Positions 26,672-35,605 of a stretch of DNA of 62,965 bases are shown here, in pieces. Source of the stretch: Clostridiales bacterium. GTDB taxonomy: Bacteria > Bacillota > Clostridia > Christensenellales > Aristaeellaceae. The stretch lies in the NCBI GenBank assembly GCA_015056055.1, contig SVHC01000016.1:1-62965 (forward strand), written 5' to 3'. The translations under genes and the position numbers were made by a program. Position 1 is the stretch's first letter. Every line of letters begins with the position of its first letter. The notes below the pieces were generated by a model that had not been told where the DNA came from, made no database searches, and saw nothing but the letters and a program-made list of their open reading frames with translations.

Positions 26672-26700
26672 AATATATCACACATCAACCCCTTTTGCAA
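26672..26700 (-). promoter_or_regulatory. Promoter of the candidate ncRNA
   Basis: TTGCAA (26695-26700), 17-bp spacer, TATATT (26672-26677) on the minus strand. Confidence 0.65.
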
Positions 26701-26763
26701 TTGACATTATTCACCATATTGTATCAACTATATTGTTCAAATAACAGATTCTTTCTTAATCCA

Positions 26764-26792
26764 TTGACTTCTTTCAAAAACAGGCGTATACT
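26764..26792 (+). promoter_or_regulatory. Promoter of the P-loop gene
   Basis: TTGACT (26764-26769), 17-bp spacer, TATACT (26787-26792). The start of the gene is 66 bases further on. Confidence 0.8.
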
Positions 26793-26857
26793 TAAAATGT
26801 TCGACCCCCGCACGGGGCTTTCTTTGTATATCAAATTTCAATGTGAAAGGTACCGCC

Positions 26858-27493
26858 ATGAAATTCGAAAACGTGTATTTTATCACCGGAACAGCATATG
26901 CCGGCAAATCAACCATGATAAAAATGCTGGCCGAAAAATTTGGCGGCATTCTCTGCGAGGAAAACTATCACGACCGGTTCTTCCCCGATGTGGACAGAAA
27001 GGAATTCCCCTTCCTCTCCTACACACGCGACCTTGTAGACTGGCACGATTTCATCAGGCGTACTCCGGACGAATACGAAGCATGGATCAAAGGCACCTCA
27101 AAAGAATGCGAGATTCTGGAACTGCGCATTTTAAACACCCTTCTCGCCGAGGGTAAGCCCATTTTCGTGGATACCAATATTTCCCTTGAAACGCTGCGGC
27201 AAATCTCCGACACGGATCACGTGCTTATCATGCTCGCCGAACCGGACATATCCGTAAAGCTCTTTTTCAACCGCCCGGATAAGGAAAAGCAGTTTCTGTA
27301 CCGCCTGCTGATGGAAGAACCGAATCCCGATCGCGCAATGGAAAATTTCCGCCGGTGCCTTGCACGAATCAATTCGCAGGAAAACTACAATGCATTCCTG
27401 AACTGCGGATTCCGCGTGCTGCACAGGGATGAAAACCGCACGCCCGAAGAAACCCTCGATCTGGTTGCATCCCTCTTCAAACTGCAAAAATAG
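26858..27493 (+). CDS. P-loop kinase-like protein
   Basis: A 211-aa soluble protein with an N-terminal Walker A, GTAYAGKST (about residues 11-19), after the strand VYFITG. IFVDTN near residue 105 could be a Walker-B-like strand, and RPDKEKQFLYRLLM looks like a lid region. The arrangement resembles small AAA_33/zeta-toxin or nucleotide kinase folds, but no specific substrate motif is recognised. Start 26858 follows GAAAGG; a GTG at 26843 is in frame but overlaps that site. Monocistronic, with its own promoter and a bidirectional terminator. Confidence 0.8.
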   Translation: MKFENVYFITGTAYAGKSTMIKMLAEKFGGILCEENYHDRFFPDVDRKEFPFLSYTRDLVDWHDFIRRTPDEYEAWIKGTSKECEILELRILNTLLAEGKPIFVDTNISLETLRQISDTDHVLIMLAEPDISVKLFFNRPDKEKQFLYRLLMEEPNPDRAMENFRRCLARINSQENYNAFLNCGFRVLHRDENRTPEETLDLVASLFKLQK

Positions 27494-27500
27494 CGTAGAA

Positions 27501-27540
27501 ATACACCCGAAGGTCACGACCCTCGGGTGTATATGTTTTT
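27501..27540. terminator. Bidirectional terminator
   Basis: Stem ATACACCCGA/TCGGGTGTAT with an inner GG/CC pair, followed by T-rich sequence on the plus strand. It lies between convergent genes. Confidence 0.85.
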
Positions 27541-27548
27541 GGAGCTTC

Positions 27549-28277
27549 TTACTTCATGCCGTAGGAAACATTTACCGATGCGCTCACTTCAATCAAAGCC
27601 GCCTGCACAAAGGTAGATGCGCCCTTCGCAGCCGCATACTCCATAGTAACGGCATTGGACATACTGTCGTAGGAATAGGAATTGCCCTGCGAAATGGCCT
27701 TTACGCAGCTGAGCGTGAGCCCTTCCGCACCGGCCAGAAGCTCGGCCTTGGCGCGAGCATCGTCCATCGCCGCAAGATATGCCTCATCCATGATGCTTGC
27801 GGTATCCGCAACAGCGAAGCTGATGCCGTTCAGGTTATTTGCGCCTGCGGCGAAAGCCACGTCAATGATCGAACCTGCCTTCTCCATATCCTTCGTCACG
27901 ACAGACAAAGTAGAGCTTGCCGTATATCCGGCAACAGTTTCCACGCCTGCGTCATAGTTGTAATTGGTATAGATGTTCAGCCTGTCGGTATTGATGTCGG
28001 CGGCGTCGATTCCGCTTTCGATCAAAGCTGCGCGGATCGTTTCGATCTTTGCATTCATTGCGGCCTGTGCTTCAAGCACGTTCTGCGAGCTCTCCGTTAC
28101 GCCAAGGCGAACCGTAGCCGTATCGGCAGGAACCAGAATAACCGCATTTCCCGTCACGGTAATGGTTGCTTCTTCCGCTGCGGGCAGCAGCATTTCCGCT
28201 ACTTCGGATACTGCCGGAACGGCCAGAAGCACGACCAGCAGACAGGAAAGTGCAATCAGAATTCTTTTCTTCATCAT
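27549..28277 (-). CDS. SIMPL (DUF541) domain exported protein
   Basis: A 242-aa protein. An N-terminal signal sequence (MMKKRILIALSCLLVVLLAV) is followed by a SIMPL/DUF541 domain: TITVTGNAVILVPADTATVRLGV, then GIDAADINTDRLNIYTNYNY. Family members are periplasmic or extracytoplasmic proteins of poorly known role, linked to stress in some species. Start from AAGGAG seven bases before ATG. It directly follows the anti-sigma/DUF4349 gene and probably belongs to the ECF sigma operon (30087 to 27549). Confidence 0.85.
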   Translation of the reverse strand: MMKKRILIALSCLLVVLLAVPAVSEVAEMLLPAAEEATITVTGNAVILVPADTATVRLGVTESSQNVLEAQAAMNAKIETIRAALIESGIDAADINTDRLNIYTNYNYDAGVETVAGYTASSTLSVVTKDMEKAGSIIDVAFAAGANNLNGISFAVADTASIMDEAYLAAMDDARAKAELLAGAEGLTLSCVKAISQGNSYSYDSMSNAVTMEYAAAKGASTFVQAALIEVSASVNVSYGMK

Positions 28278-28288
28278 TATATTTCTCC

Positions 28289-29458
28289 TTACTTGTTCTT
28301 CTTTTTCTTTGCGATCACAACCGCAGCCCATGCTGCGCCGACAATCAGAAGGAAGGGCGAAATATACGCAAGCGATACCAGCATATCGCATCCGAAGCTG
28401 ATCGCCGCCGACCACGCCGCCGCCATGCGTTCGCCGAGCGTCATCGCCTGAGCGGAAGAAGTGGACAGGTTTGCAGCAACAGTAGCATACTCAACGGAGG
28501 TGTTCCAGGTGCGTTTCTGTGCTTCCAGCTCATCAATCTGAGCCTGCACCGCCTCGGCATTTTCTGCCAGGGCTTCAAGTTCTTCCGCACTGGCAGCCTG
28601 CGCCATCAGCGCACTGTACTGATCCCGCTGAACGGTCAGAAGTTCCAGCCTTGCATCCGCATCGTAATAGTTCTGCGCAATGTCATCTTCGTGGTATTCC
28701 CCGTCAATTTCATTGCCGATCGCACGGAATTCCGCCATAAACGCATCGAGCGATACGGAAGGAACGCGGATGGTAAGCTCTGCCGAGCGAACCCCGTTTT
28801 CCTCATGCTCATGCTCAAACTCATAGTATCCGTCCATCTCGCTGACCAGATCGTCCAGATTCGCAAGCGCGGTATCCAGATCCTCGGCAACAAGTTCGCT
28901 GCGCACGTTTTTCACGCGCATAACCGCCGCGGTATTCGTAAAAGTCGTTTCCACGCCGGTACCTATCGTGCGGGTCTGCTGCTCATCGCTTCCGTCCGAT
29001 GCAAGATAAATCTCCGTACTCTCGGTATAAGCCGCCGTCGCAACGTTCTCAGCCTCACCGCCTATGTATCGAGCCATTGCAGCCTGCGGCTGTGCGTCCA
29101 TCCTGTTCGGTATAACGGAAAGCAATCCGCCCTGATCCATGATCGCAGTCGCACCGACCCATACCGCGAGTGCTGCGGCCACCATGGCAAATGCACGCCA
29201 GTTGCGGCGAACATCCTTTCTGCGTTTTTTCTCCGCTTCCAGCCTTACTGCACGCTTCCATGCAGCGGATGTAAATGCCGGGGGCGTAATTTCCTCCTCC
29301 AGGTCGCCAAGCGCAAACCTGATATCCATAGCCTGTTTTAACAGTTCCGCACACGCTGCGCACTCTTCGGCATGCGTGTCCATGCGCGCCTGAAGGGATT
29401 CGTCCGCCATTCCATCTATATATTCATCCAGCCGTTCGCGAAATTCTTCGCAGTTCAT
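28289..29458 (-). CDS. Anti-sigma factor (zinc finger) with DUF4349 domain
   Basis: A 389-aa membrane protein. The cytoplasmic N-terminus has the zinc anti-sigma motif HAEECAAC (about residues 29-36, His-x3-Cys-x2-Cys). A membrane segment follows at about 89-107. The outer part is DUF4349-like: MRVKNVRSELVAEDLDTALANL, VPSVSLDAFMAEFRAIG, then a coiled coil around VQAQIDELEAQ. A second membrane segment ends the protein before KKKKNK. It should bind and hold the ECF sigma factor encoded just upstream and release it on an envelope signal. Fusing both domains in one chain gives an all-in-one sensor. Confidence 0.85.
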   Translation of the reverse strand: MNCEEFRERLDEYIDGMADESLQARMDTHAEECAACAELLKQAMDIRFALGDLEEEITPPAFTSAAWKRAVRLEAEKKRRKDVRRNWRAFAMVAAALAVWVGATAIMDQGGLLSVIPNRMDAQPQAAMARYIGGEAENVATAAYTESTEIYLASDGSDEQQTRTIGTGVETTFTNTAAVMRVKNVRSELVAEDLDTALANLDDLVSEMDGYYEFEHEHEENGVRSAELTIRVPSVSLDAFMAEFRAIGNEIDGEYHEDDIAQNYYDADARLELLTVQRDQYSALMAQAASAEELEALAENAEAVQAQIDELEAQKRTWNTSVEYATVAANLSTSSAQAMTLGERMAAAWSAAISFGCDMLVSLAYISPFLLIVGAAWAAVVIAKKKKNK

Positions 29459-29508
29459 ATGCGCGCACCTCCTTCGCCAGTTTCTTCATACATTTTCTTC
29501 ACTGCTGT

Positions 29509-30087
29509 TTAGACTTTGTCGCGGTTAAAAAGTTCCATTTTGTCAGCCAGAATTTCGCGCAATTTTTCACGGCCGCGGCTGATTCTGGATTTAATTGTTC
29601 CCACGTTTACATCAAGGATATTTGCAATTTCATCATACGCATAACCCTGGATATCGCGCAAAATAATAGCCGCACGCATATCCTCCGGCAAGGAATGAAT
29701 GGCCTTTTCCAGTTCGCGCTTTCTCTCCCCGGCAAGCGCTTTTCCTTCCGGGGAATCGCCGCCCGCAGGCGACCAGCCGACATCCAGCATCGCATCCAGC
29801 GATGTTGCCTGCCTTACCTTCCTCCTGCGCAATTCATCCAGACAGGTATTCATGGTAATCCGGTATACCCATGTCGCAAATGACGACTGAAAACGGAAAT
29901 TTTCAATTGCGCGGTATGCGCGAATCATCGCTTCCTGCATGCAGTCCTGCGCATCCTCCCGGTTTGCGCACATGCGCAGCGCCACGGCATACATCTTTCC
30001 TTCATGCTGACGCATCAGCTGCTCAAAGGCATTTACATCGCCCCCGGCCGCCGCACGGACAAGCCGCATCTCCTCCGCATTCTGCAT
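29509..30087 (-). CDS. ECF RNA polymerase sigma factor
   Basis: A 192-aa sigma-70 family factor with only regions 2 and 4. Region 2 contains EDAQDCMQEAMIRAYRAIEN and FATWVYRITMNTCLDELRR. Region 4 contains LPEDMRAAIILRDIQGYAYD and VGTIKSRISRGREKLRE, the helix-turn-helix for the -35 box. Start 30087 follows GGAGGCGGTTCA. It heads a probable operon with the anti-sigma/DUF4349 and SIMPL genes. TATAAT lies about 30 bases upstream of the start codon region, so its transcription may be by the housekeeping sigma. Confidence 0.9.
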   Translation of the reverse strand: MQNAEEMRLVRAAAGGDVNAFEQLMRQHEGKMYAVALRMCANREDAQDCMQEAMIRAYRAIENFRFQSSFATWVYRITMNTCLDELRRRKVRQATSLDAMLDVGWSPAGGDSPEGKALAGERKRELEKAIHSLPEDMRAAIILRDIQGYAYDEIANILDVNVGTIKSRISRGREKLREILADKMELFNRDKV

Positions 30088-30198
30088 TGAACCGCCTCCT
30101 CTCCAAAGACTGTACCCCATATTATACACCATTATTGAGATTTCGAAAAGGGGTTGATTTTCAATATCATTTTGGGTATAATAGTCTTGATTCGAAAC

Positions 30199-30280
30199 GC
30201 CGGTGTGGCGGAATGGCAGACGCACCGCACTCAAAATGCGGCGGGAAACCATGTCGGTTCGAGTCCGACCACCGGCACCA
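30199..30280 (+). tRNA. tRNA-Leu (anticodon CAA)
   Basis: Acceptor GCCGGTG pairs with CACCGGC, followed by encoded ACCA. Anticodon stem CCGCA/TGCGG encloses loop CTCAAAA (anticodon CAA, codon TTG). The T arm contains GGTTCGAGTCC. A short variable arm is visible. Confidence 0.95.
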
Positions 30281-30282
30281 AT

Positions 30283-30317
30283 ATACGGCAATTGACGATC
30301 ATCGTCAATTGCCGTAT
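30283..30317. terminator. 17-bp perfect palindrome after the tRNA
   Basis: ATACGGCAATTGACGAT, one-base centre, then its exact complement. It is likely a terminator or processing signal for the tRNA, although the T run is weak. Confidence 0.55.
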
Positions 30318-30400
30318 GTTCAATAAGGCGCTTTTTTGCACAGTGCGTCATAAGCCCGTGCAAATGCTTGTAGACCATATTAAGTGAGGAGGAAATCAAA

Positions 30401-31717
30401 ATGCTTTTTCCCAACATTCCCGTGATTCCCTATGAGGGTCCCACTTCCACCAATCCCCTGGCTTTCAAATACTACAATCCCGATCAGGTCGTTGCCGGCA
30501 AGACCATGAAGGAGCACCTGCCCTTCGCAATGGCATGGTGGCACAATCTGTGCGCAGGCGGCAGCGATATGTTCGGCCGCGAAACCGCAGATAAGTCCTT
30601 CGGCGCAGCCGAAAAGGGCACCATGGAACACGCCAAGGCAAAGGTTGACGCTGGCTTCGAATTCATGCAGAAGCTGGGCATCGAATATTTCTGCTTCCAC
30701 GATGTAGACATCGTTCCCGAAGCTGACGATATCAACGAGACCAACCGCCGCCTCGACGAAATCACCGATTACATCCTCGAAAAGATGAACGCCACCGGCA
30801 TCAAGTGCCTGTGGGGTACCGCCAACATGTTCTCCAACCCGCGCTTCATGAACGGCGCAGGCTCCACCAACTCTGCTGATGTTTTCTGCTTCGCAGCTGC
30901 TCAGGTTAAGAAGGCTCTGGAGCTCACCGTTAAGCTCGGCGGTAAGGGCTATGTATTCTGGGGCGGCCGTGAAGGCTACGAGACCCTGCTGAACACCGAC
31001 ATGAAGTTCGAGCAGGAGAACATCGCCCGCCTGATGAAGATGGCTGTTAAGTACGGCCGTTCCATCGGCTTCACCGGCGACTTCTACATCGAGCCCAAGC
31101 CGAAGGAGCCCATGAAGCACCAGTACGATTTCGACGCTGCAACCGCTATCGGTTTCCTGCGTCAGCACGGCCTCGATAAGGACTTCAAGATGAACATCGA
31201 AGCCAACCACGCCACTCTGGCAGGCCACACCTTCCAGCACGACCTGCGCGTTTCCGCCATCAACGGCATGCTGGGCTCCATTGATGCCAACCAGGGCGAC
31301 TACCTCCTCGGCTGGGATACCGACGAGTTCCCCTTCAACATCTACGAGACCACCATGTGCATGTACGAAGTGCTCAAGGCTGGCGGTCTGACCGGCGGCT
31401 TCAACTTCGACGCCAAGAACCGTCGTCCCTCCTACACCGTTGAGGATATGTTCGAAGCATACATCCTCGGCATGGATGCCTTCGCTCTGGGCCTGATCAA
31501 GGCTGCGAAGATCATCGAGGACGGCCGCGTTGATAACTTCATCGCAGAGCGTTACTCCAGCTACAATTCCGGCATCGGTGCCAAGATCATCGCCAATGAG
31601 ACCACTCTGGAAGAGCTGGCTGACTACGCCGCCAAGATGGGCGCTCCCGAGCTGCCCGGCTCCGGCAAGCAGGAATATCTTGAGGCTGTTGTCAACAACA
31701 TCATGTTCGGCTGCTAA
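30401..31717 (+). CDS. xylA: Xylose isomerase
   Basis: A 438-aa class II xylose isomerase converting D-xylose to D-xylulose. [11 protein letters not shown] carries the catalytic His, [17 protein letters not shown] the metal-binding Glu region, and [19 protein letters not shown] and [20 protein letters not shown] further metal ligands. Start after GAGGAGGAAATCAAA. No xylulose kinase or transporter is adjacent, so it stands alone between tRNA-Leu and a hairpin cluster. Its codons are strongly biased, suggesting high expression. Confidence 0.96.
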   Translation: MLFPNIPVIPYEGPTSTNPLAFKYYNPDQVVAGKTMKEHLPFAMAWWHNLCAGGSDMFGRETADKSFGAAEKGTMEHAKAKVDAGFEFMQKLGIEYFCFHDVDIVPEADDINETNRRLDEITDYILEKMNATGIKCLWGTANMFSNPRFMNGAGSTNSADVFCFAAAQVKKALELTVKLGGKGYVFWGGREGYETLLNTDMKFEQENIARLMKMAVKYGRSIGFTGDFYIEPKPKEPMKHQYDFDAATAIGFLRQHGLDKDFKMNIEANHATLAGHTFQHDLRVSAINGMLGSIDANQGDYLLGWDTDEFPFNIYETTMCMYEVLKAGGLTGGFNFDAKNRRPSYTVEDMFEAYILGMDAFALGLIKAAKIIEDGRVDNFIAERYSSYNSGIGAKIIANETTLEELADYAAKMGAPELPGSGKQEYLEAVVNNIMFGC

Positions 31718-31727
31718 AATAGCTTAT

Positions 31728-31988
31728 AAATCCCCTCATCCGCTGGATGAGGGGATTTAAATCGTTGACAAAGTCAGCGATTTGCCAGAGCCTGAAAAAG
31801 CCTGCAAGGTAAGGAAACAAACTTGCAGGTAAGGGAGCTTGCTTAAACGCAAGTGACCGCAGACTGCAAGTGCAGTTGACACAGCAAGCAAAAATCCTTA
31901 CGAACATTAAAAGAGTCATAAGGATTTTTGCGTTTGCAGGGTTTGTCAGAGTTCTAAAATCCCCTCATCCGATGGATGAGGGGATTTT
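31728..31988. repeat. Hairpin-rich intergenic cluster
   Basis: Non-coding space between convergent xylA and the AraC gene. It is bounded by two near-identical hairpins, AAATCCCCTCATCC/GGATGAGGGGATTT (31728-31758 and 31956-31988), the second with a T run. Inside are CCTGCAAG/CTTGCAGG, GCTTGC/GCAAG, ACTGCAAGTGCAGT and AAAATCCTTA/TAAGGATTTT (31891-31928). At least two hairpins can terminate transcription from either side. Confidence 0.65.
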
Positions 31989-31989
31989 T

Positions 31990-32838
31990 TTATCTTTCTG
32001 CAGATTCCGCTTCGCACTGCTTGCGGTACTGCATCGGCGTGATGCCAAACTTTGTGCGGAAGCGCTTCACAAAATACGGGCAATCGGAAAATCCGCAATG
32101 AAAGCTTGTGTGCTGAACGCTGTAGCCCATGCGCAAAAGCTTTTTGGCCTCCGCAAAGCGGCTGGATTCTATGTACAGCGAAGGGGTTGTCTGGAAATAG
32201 GTCGAAAAATAGCGATTAAGAGAGCTGTTTGAGATAAAAAATGCCTTGCCAAGCGCCGCCACATTGAACGAAGGATCATGGAAATTGCGGGAGATATGCA
32301 AAAGCATTTCCGTGAAACGCAGCGGAAGGCTCTGGGTAACATCTACGACCTGTTTGCCTGTGCAAATCAGATCAAGGATTCCAAAAAAGTGATGCGCCGC
32401 GCGGAATCTCTGCTCATTTTCTTCCTGCCGGAAACGGTACAGTTCAAAACAGTGCTCGATCAGCCTTTCCTTGTCGGCATCGGAAAGCACAATCTTTGTC
32501 TGCCTGACAAAACGGGAGATGAGGACCTCATCCGACTGCGACAGTCCCTTGATCCATATACAGAAATGTTCGTGTACACCATCTCCATGGTAAAGGCAGC
32601 GATGTACTCCGTTCGGCATGGTCAGAATCATATCGCCGCGCGTAACAGGATACACCTGCTGGTCTACGCGGAAGGACACGTCGCCGCTCAAATTGATGTA
32701 TATCTCATAAAAATCATGCAGATGATCCGCATCGTGCCAGACATCATCCACCGTTGTAAACTGCTTCTCATAGGTAATTTCCATTGCAATTCCGCCGCCG
32801 GCCGGAAGTATGGGCATAGGCCTCGGGTCATACGCCAT
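31990..32838 (-). CDS. AraC-family regulator with cupin sensor domain
   Basis: A 282-aa transcription factor. The N-terminal cupin-like effector domain (HLHDFYEIYINLSGDVSFRV and TRGDMILTMPNGVHRCLYH) probably senses a sugar or sugar acid. The C-terminal double helix-turn-helix includes NVAALGKAFFISNSSLNRYF and the AraC signature GFSDCPYFVKRFRTKFGITPMQYR. Start at 32838 from GGAGGGATTCAT; an in-frame ATG 24 bases upstream lacks a site. It is transcribed away from the nine-gene operon at 32993-40674, which it most likely controls. Confidence 0.9.
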   Translation of the reverse strand: MAYDPRPMPILPAGGGIAMEITYEKQFTTVDDVWHDADHLHDFYEIYINLSGDVSFRVDQQVYPVTRGDMILTMPNGVHRCLYHGDGVHEHFCIWIKGLSQSDEVLISRFVRQTKIVLSDADKERLIEHCFELYRFRQEENEQRFRAAHHFFGILDLICTGKQVVDVTQSLPLRFTEMLLHISRNFHDPSFNVAALGKAFFISNSSLNRYFSTYFQTTPSLYIESSRFAEAKKLLRMGYSVQHTSFHCGFSDCPYFVKRFRTKFGITPMQYRKQCEAESAER

Positions 32839-32992
32839 ATGAATCCCTCCAAAATGACGCAAAAGTCACATTTTTTGCAAGAATCGTTATATGAATGAGA
32901 TTTTCAAAATGGTACAATGAGAGTATATCATAGGGTATTCTGTTTGTAAACAATCATTTCTATCAAAATATAGCAAGGAGATGGATTTCGGT

Positions 32993-34033
32993 ATGAAAGC
33001 ATTGGTTAAGACCCAGAAGGGCGAAGGATTCGTAGAGATTCTGGATCGTCCGGTACCGACGTACGGTGATGACGAGGTTCTTATCAAGGTAGCCTACGGC
33101 GGCATCTGCGGTACGGATGTTCACATCGTTCACGATCAGTTTGCCTACTATCCGCCCGTTATCCTGGGCCATGAATTCTCCGGTGAAATCGTGGAAGTCG
33201 GCGCAAAGGTAACAGGCTTTGCAAAGGGCGACGCTGTTGTCGGCGAACCGCACAACCTCGCTTGCGGAAAGTGCTATCTCTGCCGCAACGGTCACATCCA
33301 GAACTGCATGGACAAGCGTTCCATCGGCTGGGGTATCGACGGCTGCTTTACCAACTATCTCGTAATGCCCGAAAAGCTTCTGCACAAGGTCCCGGAAGGC
33401 GTTTCCCTGAAGGAAGCCGCCATGATGGAACCCGCCGCAATCGTTGCACACCAGCTGCTGGAGCGCGCACGCGTTACCCCCGGTGACAACGTAGTTATCA
33501 TGGGCGTTGGCCCCATTGCTCTTCTGGCTGCTCAGATGGCCCGCATCGCAGGCGCAGGCAAAATCATCCTGTGCGGCTGCACCAGCGACATCGAATATCG
33601 CCTTGAAATCGCAAAGAGCCTTAACTGCTACGACCTGTTCATTGACGTTCTGAAGGAAGACGCCGCCTCCATCATCATGAAGGAAACCGGCATCGGCGCC
33701 GACCTCGTTATCGAAGCATCCGGCGCAGGCAGCGCAATCAAGACTGCCATCAAGGTTCTCAAAAAGCGCGGTCTTCTGTGCGCTATCGGCATGACCGCAC
33801 GCGAAACGGTTGACATTCCGTGGAACGAGGCCATGATGAAGGTTCTGGACGTTCAGTTCAACATGAGCTCCAGCTACAACGGCTGGAACATCGCCCTTTC
33901 CCTGCTCGCCTCCGGCAAGCTGAAGGTCGAGCCGCTGATCGGCGTACGTCCCCTGAACGAATGGCAGGAAGCCATTGCCGACCTGGAAGCAGGCAAGGCA
34001 ATGAAGATGCTGCTCACTCCCATCGAAGACTAA
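32993..34033 (+). CDS. Zinc-dependent medium-chain dehydrogenase 1
   Basis: A 346-aa MDR-family dehydrogenase of the sorbitol/threonine dehydrogenase kind. GGICGTDVHIVH gives the catalytic zinc Cys, GHEFSGEIVEVG the glutamate, CGKCYLCRNGHIQNC the structural zinc knuckle, and VVIMGVGPIALLAAQMA the Rossmann nucleotide site. It likely oxidises a polyol or sugar hydroxyl with NAD. Start 32993: AAGGAG is 12 bases upstream; an ATG at 32981 touches that site. First gene of the operon divergent from the AraC regulator. Confidence 0.9.
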   Translation: MKALVKTQKGEGFVEILDRPVPTYGDDEVLIKVAYGGICGTDVHIVHDQFAYYPPVILGHEFSGEIVEVGAKVTGFAKGDAVVGEPHNLACGKCYLCRNGHIQNCMDKRSIGWGIDGCFTNYLVMPEKLLHKVPEGVSLKEAAMMEPAAIVAHQLLERARVTPGDNVVIMGVGPIALLAAQMARIAGAGKIILCGCTSDIEYRLEIAKSLNCYDLFIDVLKEDAASIIMKETGIGADLVIEASGAGSAIKTAIKVLKKRGLLCAIGMTARETVDIPWNEAMMKVLDVQFNMSSSYNGWNIALSLLASGKLKVEPLIGVRPLNEWQEAIADLEAGKAMKMLLTPIED

Positions 34034-34054
34034 ACTCAATAGGAGATGTATACC

Positions 34055-34828
34055 ATGAATATCAGCTTCAAAGATAAAGTCGTTATCATCACCGGCGCAT
34101 CCGGCGGCATCGGCCAGGGCATGGTCAAGCTCTTCACCGAAGATGAAGCCATCGTCATCATGTGCGCACGCCGCGGCACCGTTGAAGCAGCAGAAGAGCT
34201 CCGCGCTCAGGGCTACCGCGCTTACGGCTATTCTCTGGACATCACCGACCGCGAAGCCGTCAAGAACGTCATGGCAGACGTTGCAGAAAAGTTCGGCAAG
34301 ATCGATATTCTGATCAACAACGCCGGCATCAACGTCGGTCCCGACCAGCGCAACTTCGTGGACAATTTCTCCGACGAGTGGTGGGACAAGATTCTCAAGG
34401 TTGACCTCGACGGCACCTACAACTGCACCAAGCTCGCAGTTCCCTACATGCCCGAAGGCTCTGCCATCGTCAACATCAGCTCCATCGTCGGCCTCGTTCC
34501 GCTGCGCAACCAGTGCGCATTTGCCGCTGCAAAGGCAGCCGTAAATAACTTTACCCAGGCCATCGCCATGGAACTCGCCCCCAGAAAGATCCGCGCCAAC
34601 GTCATCTGCCCCGGCACCATCGGTATCGCAGTTACCAATGAGCTGTGGAAGGAAAACAGCGCAATGGCCGGCCTGCTCAGCCACATCCCCATGGGCCGTC
34701 AGGGCACTCCGGAAGAAATTGCGAACGCCACGGCATTCGTTGCTTCCGATGCAGCAAGCTATCTGACCGGCGCAGTCATCCCCGTAGACGGCGGCTGGAC
34801 CTGCGGCGGCTTTGCAAGAAATTTCTGA
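34055..34828 (+). CDS. Short-chain dehydrogenase/reductase
   Basis: A 257-aa classical SDR. TGASGGIGQGM is the nucleotide-binding glycine motif, NNAGIN the structural NNAG, and Ser in NISSIVG with Tyr replaced by the CAFAAAKAAV context. The expected YxxxK reads FAAAK, so the catalytic Tyr appears to be Phe. That is unusual and may mean altered or reduced activity. Start 34055 follows AGGAG by nine bases. It lies 21 bases after the first dehydrogenase and may supply the reverse half of an oxidation-reduction pair. Confidence 0.88.
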   Translation: MNISFKDKVVIITGASGGIGQGMVKLFTEDEAIVIMCARRGTVEAAEELRAQGYRAYGYSLDITDREAVKNVMADVAEKFGKIDILINNAGINVGPDQRNFVDNFSDEWWDKILKVDLDGTYNCTKLAVPYMPEGSAIVNISSIVGLVPLRNQCAFAAAKAAVNNFTQAIAMELAPRKIRANVICPGTIGIAVTNELWKENSAMAGLLSHIPMGRQGTPEEIANATAFVASDAASYLTGAVIPVDGGWTCGGFARNF

Positions 34829-34843
34829 TAACGGAGGATGCAC

Positions 34844-35605
34844 ATGAATCAGTTTGCAGTTCAGGTTCTGACCACAAATGTTCCCTCCGGCAATCTCGGC
34901 GTATTCTTCCTCGGCCAGGCAGGCTTCATGCTGAAAACGCCGTCGGGTAAGCTCTTCGCCATCGATCCGTATCTTTCCAACTGCTGCGAGCGTTATTTCG
35001 GCTTCAAGCGCCTGATGCCCCGCATCGTAGAGCCTTCCGAGCTGAAACTGGACGCACTGGTAATCTCCCACGGTCATTACGACCACTTTGATCCCGACAG
35101 CGTTCCCGTAATGCTCTCCGGAACGAAAACCGCGCTCATCGCCGCCAAGGATGTTCAGGCAGAGTGCGAGCGTCTCGGCCTGAACGGCGATATCACCTAT
35201 CTGGCCTGCGGCGAAACCGCCGAGCACGGTGAGCTGCGCGTAACGGGCGTTCCCTGCGATCACGGCGAGCTTGCTCCCGACGCACTGGGTTTGCTGATCG
35301 AGGTGGAAGGCAAGACCATCTACTACATGGGTGACACCGCCTACCGTCCGGACTATCTGGAAAATCCGGCCCTGAAGAATGTTGATCTGCTCCTTCTGCC
35401 GATCAACGGCGCATTCGGCAACCTGAATGAAGAGCAGGCCGCAAAGGTGATCGATGCTCTCGCACCGAAGCTTGCCGTTCCCTGCCACTATTGGAATTTC
35501 GCCGAGCACGGCGGAAATCCCGGCGTCTTCAAGGACCAGATGGAAAAGATCGCTCCCACCCGTTCGTATCTGCTGATGCGTCAGGGAGAGGGGATTTTGA
35601 TCTGA
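34844..35605 (+). CDS. Metallo-beta-lactamase fold hydrolase (UlaG-like lactonase)
   Basis: A 253-aa MBL-fold protein. FLGQAGFMLKTPSGKLFAIDPYLS and VISHGHYDHFDPDS (HxHxDH metal motif) resemble UlaG, the L-ascorbate-6-phosphate lactonase, and UPF0173 hydrolases. YYMGDTAYRPDY gives the bridging Asp. Start 34844 lies six bases after GGAGG; an ATG at 34838 touches it. In this operon it could open a lactone made by one of the dehydrogenases. The stop codon overlaps the next start (TGATG). Confidence 0.85.
   Translation: MNQFAVQVLTTNVPSGNLGVFFLGQAGFMLKTPSGKLFAIDPYLSNCCERYFGFKRLMPRIVEPSELKLDALVISHGHYDHFDPDSVPVMLSGTKTALIAAKDVQAECERLGLNGDITYLACGETAEHGELRVTGVPCDHGELAPDALGLLIEVEGKTIYYMGDTAYRPDYLENPALKNVDLLLLPINGAFGNLNEEQAAKVIDALAPKLAVPCHYWNFAEHGGNPGVFKDQMEKIAPTRSYLLMRQGEGILI

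Noticed and set aside
30283-30317. Operator for xylA
   Set aside because: The 17-bp palindrome sits directly after the tRNA 3' end, so tRNA termination is simpler. No regulator of xylose genes is adjacent.
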